Shown piece by piece: positions 24,526 to 35,976 of a stretch of DNA of 64,000 nt. Positions within the stretch are counted from its first letter, which is position 1, and each line of letters begins with the position of its first letter. Position numbers and translations under genes: made by a program. Source of the stretch: Erythroxylum novogranatense (taxonomy: Eukaryota > Streptophyta > Magnoliopsida > Malpighiales > Erythroxylaceae). Where the stretch lies: assembly GCA_029891385.1 (NCBI GenBank), contig CM057235.1, positions 18,165,620 through 18,229,619 on the forward strand, read 5' to 3'. The notes beneath the pieces are model-generated. The model was not told the DNA's origin and ran no database searches. It was given only the letters and a program-made list of their open reading frames with translations.

Positions 24526-26580
24526 TAGTAATATTAGGAAATCTAGCTTTTATTAATATAACCATTATTTTTGTATTTATTTTATTTTCTTTCATTTTCC
24601 TTTTGAATGACTCATTTATTTATCTTTTGAACTTCTCTACTTTGACTCTGAATTTGTAGCTTATTATTAGGATTAGAGATTCATCACCACAACCTATAAT
24701 GGAAGGATGGAGAAGATAGTATTTTCATAGGAGTTATGATATGTCATTGCCTATGACAACATCACAATTTTGGAAAGAAAGTCATGGTGACATATTTTCG
24801 AAGGCTCAATCGATATCCATGTTATGATGCAAAATTTGTGGGAATAACCATTACAATCCTGAATGTCAAACACCATATAATATATGGGAGCAATCAAGCT
24901 TACAAAATTGTTCTCAAAATGCACCCAATGAGAATAATTATAAATCATAGTGGAGCAACCCTTATGCTTATGAATGGAAAATTTATTTTTTAACTGAATA
25001 GGTGGAACAATAGTGGCAAGAAGAGCTTCTTATAGATATAATAATGGAATACCTTGTTAAAAGTGAAGCTAGCAAGCATGAATTCAAAGAAAATTTTTCT
25101 TCACCTGAATATATTGAGCATAATACAACATATTATTTGAGCATATTAGCCTAAGAATGAAGAAAAGACGAAGGTCGATTTCACGAATGAAGTTGCATTC
25201 TAAAAATAAAAGGGGGTAACTGATGCTTTAAAAGAGAAGGACAAACAAATGATAGAGGAAATAGAGGAAGAAGGAGAAGAGGAAGCCTCTATCAAAGAAT
25301 AGGAAGTAAAGAAAAGGCAAAAGATGATTGAAGAGGAAGAACAGGAGGAAGCCTTTTTCCACGAAGAGAAAGTAGAAGAATGGACAAAGGAGATTGAGGA
25401 AGAACAAGAGGAGGAGCCAATTGAGGAAACTACTAACGAATCGCCATGAGTATCCCACTTCCTAAAAGATAAGTTGTTTGAGCCAACTAAAGATTCAAGG
25501 AGTTTTATTATTCATTATTTTATTAAAAGTTTGTTATTGAAATTTAATGGAGTCCATTAGAGTCATTAATTTGATACATTATATCCTTATTACTATTTTA
25601 TAACATATGGCTTATTTACAGGCCAAGAAACTCTTATGTGGAGAAACAAATGGAAGTTCACGATTAGATATACGCCCGTGTAACAAACCATGTAAGTATG
25701 TGAAATGTCATAAGTTAGGGACCTACACGGTCAACTATACGATGGTATAGCAGACCGTATAAGTCTATAATAACCCTTAAATTTTTCCTAATTCCTCATT
25801 TTTTTCTCACTTTCTCTTATCTCTATCACTATTAATTTGCCATCCAATTTCTTATGTTTTTCTTTCAAATTAGCAACACCTAAGTATTCTTATTGATTTC
25901 ACTTATTTATGCATGAATAAGTGGGTCTTTTTTTGCAATTTTTAGATATTTTTGACTAAAAAATGCTTGATTTAGGATTTTTTAGATTTTGTGGAATTTT
26001 ACGTAGTTTTGAGATTAATTGTGATTTAATAGTTGAATTTCATCCATACTTATTTGATTTATTAATTCAATTTGATTAATTACATGAAATTTGGATGAAA
26101 TTTCAATTGGAGTTGCAAGTTTATCCCAGTTTGCTCACTAATTATTAAACTGTGATGTTTTTGCATGAAATTAGGATTAATTAGTTTTTTAATAGTTAAT
26201 TGAAGTTGTGTTATATTTTAATTTCATTTCAATTTTGATTTTCATATAAACCACTATTTAATTTTGTTAATTTTATGTAATTGTTATATCAAACTTTTAA
26301 TTTCAATTGGAGGTTAATTTCATAATTGCATAATTAGGTTAGTTTTAATTGTTAATTGCAATTCTTTTAATTTTAATTTTGTGATTATTTAGGTTATCAA
26401 CTAATTTTCTAATTATTTATTTAATTTATTCATTTGCGTTAGAGTTTATATTGTGTGTTTAATTTTCCCTTTTCTAATTTGTGTTCACATTTAATAAATT
26501 ATTGTGCATAAGAAATAAGTTTGGGAAAAGGTTATTTTCATAATTTATTTGCAATTTTCTCACATTTGTGCAAGTTTTAG
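24526..26580 (+). pseudogene. Decayed leader/gag region of Athila-like element
   Basis: Plus-strand frames at 24830-25010 read like a Tyr/Asn/Gln-rich gag piece (P-Y-N-I-W-E-Q-S near 24880). The stretch 25228-25450 is strongly acidic (repeated E-E-E, E-E-E-Q-E-E-A) with one stop. At 25670-25760 there are short 'acggtc / accgtat' repeats. From 25780 to 26560 the sequence is T-rich and non-coding. No intact gene is present. Confidence 0.45.
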
Positions 26581-27350
26581 GTACAATGACAAGATTGTGA
26601 AAAAGGGTTTCCAAGGATGTGATAACGAGGAGAAGGATCCTCTAGAGATTTGAGAGGACCTTGTTCAATCCAGCCAGTAGAGCACCCTTAGATGTTATTG
26701 ATCGATGCTTCGATGCATGAAGAGCAATATTAGCAGTTTAAAGACAAGATGCTTCTGAAGGTTCCTAGCATTGATTGGGAGGAGCTATGGTAGGTTGATT
26801 TCATTTAACAAGTTTGGGATCTTATCGACGTTGGAGGTTGGCCCCAATTTTTCGAGATCATAGAGCTCTCTTTTTGGGAGTTAACACTCAAGGTGCTCTC
26901 CATATTCTTCGTGGAGAAAGGAAGACATGACTGGGACTGTCTGAATACCATTCAGTTCTGACTATTAAGGATGGGGCTATATGTCCTAGAGTTCATAGGG
27001 ACGTAAGCTTATTTATCCTTATTGATAGACTTCTCGTATAGGATGTCTTCTCAATAGTTTTAGAATACAATCATCAATGACGATGAGTACGACCCGAGAA
27101 GATCTAAGGCACGACCGGAGAACATCTAAGGCATCATCTTTGCGACATCTAATACTTAGATATATTCATAGAGTTTTGAGCCACACACTAAACTGAATGG
27201 GTGATAATCATGGCATTGTAAGGAACTTAGATTTTGTTAATCCACATGGAGCATGTATTAGCCTAATTTATTCGGTGTTAGAGCGAGGAGAAGAAGGTCA
27301 ACATAATATATGTCAAACCTTATGTAATTAGACTTATGATAGGTGTTTTA
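26580..27350 (+). pseudogene. Athila ORF1 (gag-associated) relic
   Basis: In broken frames the strand reads I-D-W-E-E-L-W near 26770. A segment V-G-G-W-P-Q-F-F-E-I-I-E-L-S-F-W-E-L-T-L follows at ~26830-26895. Then comes L-R-H-L-I-L-R-Y-I-H-R-V-L-S-H-T at ~27140-27190. This order is characteristic of the ORF1 protein of Athila retrotransposons. Stops and frameshifts show it is dead. Confidence 0.55.
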
Positions 27351-27379
27351 GTGTGTTTTTAGGTGTTTATTAGATGATT

Positions 27380-27382
<3 letters not shown>

Positions 27383-27412
<30 letters not shown>
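27383..27412. repeat. (AT)15 microsatellite
   Basis: A perfect AT dinucleotide run of 30 bp lies between the Athila ORF1 relic and the next LTR-like block. Confidence 0.95.
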
Positions 27413-27414
<2 letters not shown>

Positions 27415-29650
27415 ATAGGATTAAACTATCTTATACTTTCTTATACATTTCAATGTCTTTTCAATCTTATTCTGTGTTAAATACTCAATTTGTGTTCATT
27501 TTGTGTTTACATACAAATTAAAGGATTGAACACAAGTATGGGTTAAAAGGAAGAAGTTTGACCAAGTTTGTCAATATAAGATTTCATGATAAGTTTTTTG
27601 ATGTTTCAGGGCATTCAGAGGAGTTTCGGAGGAGGTCTGAACTAAAACACAAGCCCACGATCATGGTCTTCAAGTCACTATCGTGATAGAAGCTGGAGCA
27701 TAGGACCACGATCGTGGGGAGTCATCCACGATCGTGACTGAGACAGACAAACTAGCCAAGATCGTGCACTAAAGGCTAGGATCGTGGCCTGCACACAGAC
27801 AAACACAAGATTGCTTCCATATTTGAGTTTTCGAGGGACATTTCGGACCCTGAAAGAAACTAGGGTTACCTTAATTGGAAAAGACTATAAAAGCATTATG
27901 AGGTAACCCTATAAGGAGTTTTTTTTCTTCAATTAGCCTACATTTGGAAACCCTAAATAGAGAGAGAAAGGAGAGGAGAGAGAAGTTTATGATGGCTTCA
28001 AATTTTTAGCAAGGTGGCGACTAGGAGCTAACTTTCTAGGAGAGGCTCTCCACCATAGAGACAGCTACATTTTTTTTAACTCCATTTGCCTTAGCTTTTT
28101 CATTGGTTTTTTGCTATAGTCATTTGTTCATTCGTTACTTTCTATTTGCTTAGCTATTCTCTTTCAGTTTCAATGTTTTATTTTCATATGTCCAAATCTA
28201 TTAATATTCATTCCATTAGTTTAAAGCTTTCTTAGTACTAATCATACTGTTACATGTTTTAGAATATTTAGAATGAATGTTTGATGGATTTTATAGATGG
28301 AATTTATGAATTTTGTAAGGAGTCTTTATGTTATATCAATGGATGTTTATTCCTACAATTTTCTAGCTTTAATCTTGGTTGTTTGAGCTTATTTTTGTGC
28401 TTTTTCAGGTCTGAATTTATTGGATATTTGAATGTTTAATGGTTTATGTTATGAGTTTTTGCTTATTTGTGATGCTTTTGATTAATTTGTGCTTAATAGT
28501 TAGGATTTATGCATGCTTTTAGGTTCATGATCAATTAATTTAGGTTTTGTGCAAGTTATACATGCTGGAATTTCTATTTTGATGTAATTAGTTTAGATTT
28601 TGTAATTTGGGTTATGATTAGTTATTTTTTAGCATAAAAATTTTGGTTTTAATTACTTCGTTTATAATTTTCATCCTTGGTTTTATTTAATTAAGTATGA
28701 GTTTTGTTTATTTAACGTCCATTTTGTTTAATATGAACATGTGTGGCTAGACTACTTAAGGGTTTGGCGATATTATAAGGATGAGGGGATGGAAATTGTG
28801 AGAATGGAGTTAAACTTGTCTTGAATTGATGCTTGTAGGTCTAGGTTGGTTTGAGATTTAGGATAAATGTCATGAATTAAGAGTTGCTTATAGGCTTAAT
28901 CATCCTTTAGGTAATTTCTAATCCGAAGGCTAAGGTTGAGCATGTGATATGTAATAGTCTATAGTGATTCTCGAAAGTAGTAATAGGTTAGTTGAATTTG
29001 TCATAATACTTAATCAAGTAATCTAGGATCCTATACCTTCAGGTTTCACCTTCCGAGCTTATGAGTAGGTGGCCTAAGTTAGTTGTTTCTTAATACCTAA
29101 TATGTCTTAGGTATTGAATTTATAGAGCTTATTCTAGGTTATAGTGGAGATCAGGGCATTTCTAAAGCTTATTAGTTTTGCCTATTTTAAATAAATTAAG
29201 GGTTTGAGAGCTTAATCAAGTCCATAGGCTAACACCATGATGAGAGTAACTTTTATTTAGATTCAAGGATCAATGAACATCGCGGAATCCTAAAGATGTG
29301 TCCACCCACTTCTTTACCATTATTATTAGTCTTTTCTAAATTTTCTTTGTGTTTGTCTTTTTGTTTATGTTTACTACATATTACCTGTTTCGTTTTCATC
29401 ATTTTAAGGTGTTTTGTTTTCTTTTATTTGCAGCATTTGAAATAGCATTTGCATCCCAGCTCTCTGTGGTTCCCTAGCTCGCCATTTACTACATAGTATG
29501 GTAGTTAGGAATTTATTATTTAGTAGTTAGCGACAGAATATCATATATATAGGTTTAGAATTGTGTTATTGTAAATGCTTGTTTATATTATAAGTGTTTG
29601 TGTGGTTTAGAGCATGATTTCAATATTAAGTTTATATTTCATAGGTGTTT
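27413..29650 (+). repeat. LTR-like block with CACGATCGTG palindromes
   Basis: The block is non-coding. At 27655-27790 it has six variants of the 10-bp palindrome CACGATCGTG, and near 27885 an 'actataaaagc' TATA-like site. At 29455-29500 it has a 'ctctgtggttccctagctcgccattta' type motif common near the 3' end of plant gypsy LTRs. Boundaries are not certain. Confidence 0.45.
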
Positions 29651-30860
29651 GATTTGTTTGAAAGTGTTAGAAATCAGATAATTGAAGAACATGGAAGATA
29701 AAAGCTACATAAAGGTTGTCACGATTGTGTATAAGGAGAAAGATCATGATAGGCGTGCATGGGGTTGTATGGCCTCTGTCACGATTGTGCCTCAAGGACC
29801 ACAACATGAAAGAAAAGATAACACCAGGCACACGATCGTGACTCTAATGTCACGATTGTGATAGAAGGTTTCCAGGTGCAAATGTTTTCATCTATTTTAG
29901 AGTTCGAGGTTATTTTTGGAATCAAACAAAGTGGGAAAACCCTAGACATTACCCAAAACCCTAAAACAATATTTAAGAATAGAAACACAATAAACAACAA
30001 CAATAACCATAGTTAAAAGTGAATTAAAAGTGGGAGATCAGGAACATCTAAGAATTCCAACTTTCTAGATCAACGCTTCAATAGAGTTTTTCTTCTTTTC
30101 CTTTAGTTCTTTCATTATTCTTGATGTGTAAATTTGAATTCTAAGATGTTAAAAATGTTCATGAGTTCAAAATTTCATATTAGGATTTATTCTGGAATTA
30201 TTTTGTGACTTTGGTTATTGTTGATTTCAATACGTACTTAGAAGCTTTTAATAAATTTTCATTTATAAACTTGACAATAAATCGAGAGACTAAGTCAAAA
30301 GTAATCAATGTTAGATTGTGCAATGAGAGTTAGCAGTTTAATAGACCCGCAATTGTCAAATTAATAATCATTGAAAAAGAGATCTTGTTTGAGAAATTAA
30401 TTATCTATTAAATAGCTTCATATCTAAATGGAGACATTAAGGATAGTTTTGTGAATTAAAAAATTAAAAATCTGAAATTTTCAAATTCCATTAGGGTTCA
30501 TTAATTAGATATTGAGAGAGAGTAATCAATACTTTAGGAACTTTAGGATCAACCATATAATTGGAACAATAACATTAAAGGAAACAAAATAAGGAAAAAA
30601 TTCAGTCTTAAGTATTCCTTCTTGATCAAAACCCTAACCTTATTGGTAGCTCATTGTTTATTTGTTTTGTTTTATTATTTTTTAATTTTTATTATTTAAA
30701 TATATTTCAAATAAAATTTCTAGGATGATAACCTCTTATAGTACAAAATATAGTCCGTATATTTGTTGTATATTGAGAGTTTTAGTAGTTATAAAACTTG
30801 TTCAATAACTTGCATAAAGAATGAGGGTCTTTAACAAACTACCAGCGATGCGACTGGTGG
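29650..30860 (+). repeat. Second LTR-like block with CACGATTGTG palindromes
   Basis: At 29718-29862 it carries five variants of CACGATTGTG/CACGATCGTG. Its later part (30120-30600) resembles 58330-58740 in the order of short blocks (for instance 'ataaatcgagaga' versus 'ataaattgagaga', then 'aaaagagatcttgt'). No coding frame is seen. The minus-strand frame at 29779-30003 is taken as chance. Confidence 0.4.
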
Positions 30861-33800
30861 GAACTATGATAACACTTAACCTAGATGTAACAAAGCATAT
30901 ACACATGGTGAGTAAATGGCGGGGACTTACGGATGATATGTATAGGCTAATTGGAGTTCCCGATGAGCTAATCGCGTAGGGAGGAACTAGAGAGGAGCCA
31001 TATACAGTGGAGTAGTCACTGCAGTTGCATTCACCGCTATCCTAGACAAGAAGAGTTGTACAGGAGGAGGATAGTATGAGAGTACCTAGGGTATGGACAC
31101 CACATCTGGATCAACTGAAGATAGCTCAGCCAGAGAGATGGTTAAGATAGCTTTTAGGTACTTAACAGACTATCAAGGTATAACAAGTGGAGATCACGAA
31201 GTGAATAGGCCAGCTCAAGACCTCTATTAGATGGATGAGGGACCTTATGATATAGATGGCAAGCCATCTGGCATAACTTTTAAACTTCCATCATCTAAAG
31301 TAAGTAAATCATCACCTACTCCTCCACCTTCTAGGATCAACAACCCGAGGACCCTCTATTAACGAATAGGCTAGAATCATAATAGGATGGAGTTGTTTAA
31401 TTTTAATTTTCTCTTTTCTTGTTCTCTTTCTCTTTATTTTTGTATTTTTCTTGTTTTTCTCCTTTTGTTATTTATTGTTTCTAAACATTGGTTTAATGTT
31501 ATTATATGTTATCTCTATTTTCATATTTTGGATTTTGTTTATTTTATTTCTATTTTCTTTTATTTTATCCCTTTTGTTTATATTATGAAAGGATGATTTT
31601 ATCTCATATCGGTTGGAAGCTCATCGAAATTAGAATATGAAATTCTTATTGCTCGGGAAGTACCAAATTCAACCCTTTCTTCCTTTTGTTTAATTTTCTT
31701 AATCTTATCATAATTTTTTATTGAATTTTATTAACTAATATCTTGATAAGTTAAAATCATCCATAAATGCTTGGCATCATTATTTATTATTTAATTGAAT
31801 TAGTACATAAAGGATGATAGTTATAATAAACTTGCTTTTATAAGTTATATTGTTAGTAATAACTGAGATAATTAATTTAAGTGAAGATTACATATTATTC
31901 ACTTACTTAAGATCCCTTTTTGTGAGCTTTTGAGCCTCGAGCAAATTCATCAATATTTAAGCTCTTTTATTTTGTGTATATTATCATGCATAATTGGATG
32001 ATTCTAGAACTTGCTTTTATTATACATATTAAGACCACATTTGTTAAATTAGAAGCATTAAAGTGATAAATACACTTAGATTCAACAATTTTTAAACCTA
32101 TTTTCTTAATTGCATGAAACTTAAAATTTGAAAAGTCGATATTTCTTTAATTGTTGATACAAGAATAAAATAAAACTGTTTAAGTTATGATATCAATGGG
32201 TTTATAATGTGAAGTACCTATAAATTGTGAAGAATAAATTTCTTGTATTTCTTGATATCTTGTTTTTATAAATTCCCTTTAAATTTATCATCCTAAATAT
32301 GTACGATTTATCGTACACTAACTTCCACCCTCATTAAAATTGGTGATTTGATCAAGCCCACTAATTTATCGACCATCATAAACATTTCAAGAACCTTCCT
32401 TAACAATTAACTTCAACATATTCAAAAATCCATTATTAGTGAGTCAAACTATGATGCAACTCAAAAAGCACCATAAAATTAGGAAACTTTTAAGACCTCC
32501 TCAACATGCCTACCAAATAGCCTTTGAACTTGAAAAGTAACAAGATCCTTAGTTAAAATAAAATCATAATAAGCTTCAAACACAACATTCTTATCTCGAT
32601 CCAAGTAAACCCTAACCTAGACTTAAGAGACACAACTCTCTACCTTATCCTCTTTTTTATAAAGTGAGTTTCAAGCAGTTTTAATTTTTTTCCCATAATA
32701 ATATGGAATCAAGCAAAAAGATGTAGCACAATTAGGGTTCAGTCAAAGATGGTGAATTCGTTGCTCAATTTCCATATTAAAGATAAATAAAATTTAAGAA
32801 TTAGGATTGTTTATGTTTGAAATGGAAGAGATAAATTAGTTTGATAATTTTGAATGGTTAGGTTTTTGGGGTTTTTAATCATATTATTAAAGTTCAATCA
32901 TGTTAAATAAGCATAACTAATGTTTATTAAAACTTAAATAGAATTAAGCAAAATAAACAAAAATCATAGTGAAACTTAATATCGCTCTTTTAAGGTTTAT
33001 TTTGAACATTTTGTAAATGTTAGGATTCATTTTAAATGCTCTAAAAGGTTAGGTTCTTACTTTGATTTTAATAAAAAACGTTAGGTTTAAATTTACATTT
33101 TTTCCTACTATAAATTTGTCACTTTCACTTTTACTTCGAGCGCTATAAAATGAATCACCATTCTTTTGCATAAATCTATAATCATCACTCTTTTACATCA
33201 AACTATCTTATTATAACTTTAATCGCATCCATTTGTTTCTTATTCACTATATATGAATGTTTTATTAGGAAGAAAGATAAGAAAGACTTAACACTTAAGT
33301 AAAACTTTAGTAAGATAAGTAATGCAATTACGCTTGGGAATAAAGAGAGGCATATTCATAAACATTAAAATTAACTTTTTTCTATTGTTAAAAACCTTTA
33401 TTTTCCTTCTAAGTAGCATAAACTGAGCCACTAAAGGCACCAAAAAAGAGTTTGTACTCTACTTTTATTAGCCTAACTAAGGAAGCCCAACTAACTTTTT
33501 GATTCTAATTTAAGGTTTGATAATTAAGTCCACATACATGGAGCACCATTTCCCACGTCTGGTGGACAAATCTACATTGAAAAAACAAATAATTAACATC
33601 ATCTTGGTGGCCATTTTATAAGCTACAACCTGGGTTAGGGAATAATCTATAGAAAATCCTTTCCTTAGTGCTAAACCTTCCTTTAATTGCTAACCAAAAA
33701 GTAAAAACTATTTTAGGGAGGTTAAAGGAGTACTAGACTAGGTGAGACCAATTGACCAATGGAAGGGAACAAGACAATAGATTGAAGTAGGAAGCATTTG

Positions 33801-34200
33801 TTAAAGAGCCTGAGTTATGGCATAACCATCTTATATAGTTAACTTTTGAAGTAAGTAGACATGCAACCGAATAAGGGGTAGTTAGTAACTTGAAAGTGAG
33901 AAGGAATCATCCATGTGGTTCATAATATGAACTTGTTTACCCTAGTACAAATTGGAATTTAATGCATAATATAATTGGTATATAGGGTTTGGTAAGGATG
34001 ACCTAATGGATGCCAATAGTCATACCAAAACTAGGTGCTTGCTTAATCGATAATTACATATTTGATACAAGGTGTTATGATGTCGCTTAATTTAAGCATA
34101 TGAGACATAATCTAAGAGAAGTAAGGTTTAGGTTTGATGCACTAAAAACCTAGAGTTCTTAAAGAAGAGGGAGTGAATCCATTTAACTATAGATATTCTT
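30861..34200. other. Retroelement-derived sequence without recognisable genes
   Basis: Part of 30861-31370 reads as a broken coding stretch with no firm match. The rest is AT-rich with many short runs. The small frame at 31387-31596 is composed almost only of Phe, Leu, Ile and Tyr codons from T-rich DNA and is not supported as a gene. Confidence 0.35.
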
Positions 34201-35976
34201 GATCAATGTAAAGCTTTCTTAGACATTTTACCTATAGTTAAATGCAAATCAACTACTTGGACCGAGACTATTATTCATGAAGATGAAACAATAGTTCAAC
34301 CTTCCAACACACAAGAAGCTCGTAGGTTAGATAGGATACGTCGTGTTCCCGAGAGATATAGATTTCTCATAAGTGAACTTAACGACGTATTGCTCATAGA
34401 GGATGATGAGCCTAGTACTTATGAAGAGGTTTTGAAGAGACCAAAATCTGAAAAATGACTTTAAGCTATGAAATCTGAAATAGATTCCATGTATGAAAAC
34501 CAAGTATGGACTTTGGTTGACTTACTTGGAGGGATAAAACCCATAGAGTGCAAATGGGTTTTTAAGAAGAAAATTGACATTGAGGGTAATGTAGTTACCT
34601 ATCAAGCTAGGCTTATAGCTAAAGGTTATCGTCAAAGGAAAGGTGTTGACTATGATGAAACATTTAGCCCAGTATCTATGCTTACTCCTAGCCATTACCG
34701 CTCATTATGATTATGAGATATGGAAAAGGGATGTGAAGATGATGTGAAGATGATTTTCCTTAATGTAAACCTAACCGAGGATGTGTATATGACACAACTT
34801 GATGGTTTCATATCCATGAATGGAGAAAAGGTATGTAAGTTTTAGAAATCCATTTATAGTTGAAACAAGCATCTAGGAGTTGGAATATCTAATTTGATGA
34901 GACAACCAAAAAGATTGGTTTCTCACAAAATTTGGATAAGTTGTGTGTGTATAAGAAGGCTAGTGGGAGTGCAATCGTGTTCCTTATACTATATGTAGAT
35001 GACATCTTGCTAATAGGAAACGATGTAAGCTTTGCAATCAGTCAAATTTTGGTTAGCTAAGAACTTTTCTATGAAAGAAATTGGGGAAGTAACTTATATT
35101 TTAGGGATAAGGATCTATAGAGATAGATCTAAGAGGACTTAGTCTACATACATAGACAAGATGCTAAAGAGGTTTAGCATGGAGCAGTCCAAGAGAGGTT
35201 ATCTTCCCATGGTACATGGGATTAAACTTTTAAATCTATGTGTCCAAAGACTTTAGATGAGAGGACTTGCATAAGTTTGATTCCTTATGCTTCGGCTATA
35301 GAATCAATCATGTGCTCTATGTTATGTACTAGACTGATGTATCGTATGCTCTGAGTGTTACGAGTAGATACCAGTCAGACCCTGGTGAGGGTAATTGGGT
35401 GGCTGTCAAGAATATCCTTAAGTACTTGAGAAGAACTAAGGATGTATTCTTGGTATATGGAGAAGGTGATCTTGTGGTAAGCGATTATACTGATGCCAGT
35501 TTCCAATCTAATAGGGATGAATTCAGATCCCAGTTCGGATATATACTTACACTGAATGGTGGTGTAGTTAGTTGGAAAAGTTTTAAACAAAAGACAACTG
35601 CAGATTCAACGATAGAGGCAGAGTACATTGCAGCTTCAGAAGCGACAAAGGAAGCGGTTTGGATCAAGAAGTTCATTAGGGAACTTGGTGTGGTTTCGAG
35701 CTTCGCTAACCCAGTATAATTGTATTGTGACAACAACGAGGCTATAGCGTAGGTGAAAGAACCGAGGTCTCATCAGAAGTCCAAACATGTACTCAAGCGC
35801 CACCATTTAATTAGAGAAATCATTGGTAGAAATGATGCCAAGACAGAGAGAGTTCCAACCAATTAAAATATAGTTAATCTATTGACTAAGCCTATTTCCC
35901 AAAAGAGTTTTATGTCACATGTACACGCCTATGGTATTAGATATCAAGGCAATTGACTTTAATGCAAGTGGGAGTT
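34200..35976 (+). pseudogene. Ty1/copia pol relic (RT and RNase H)
   Basis: At 34468-34710 the frame reads the copia RT start, with W-T-L-V-D, C-K-W-V-F-K-K-K, A-R-L-I-A-K-G-Y-R-Q and Y-D-E-T-F-S-P-V. The catalytic Y-V-D-D-I-L-L stands at about 34990-35012. RNase H is at 35399-35719 with V-S-D-Y-T-D-A-S-F, T-A-D-S-T-I-E-A-E-Y-I-A-A-S-E-A and K-E-A-V-W. Frameshifts and stops separate these pieces. The polypurine stretch CAAGTGGGAG just before 35977 leads into the 3' LTR. Gag, protease and most of integrase are missing on the left. It is related to the copia element at 39075-47396. Confidence 0.85.

Noticed and set aside
25228..25458. Minus-strand Phe/Leu-rich frame that looks like a membrane protein
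   Set aside because: It is the complement of a GAA/GAG-rich acidic stretch of the plus strand; composition alone explains it.
31387..31596. Hydrophobic 69-residue frame
   Set aside because: T-rich low-complexity DNA gives Phe/Leu/Tyr codons by chance, and there is no gene context.
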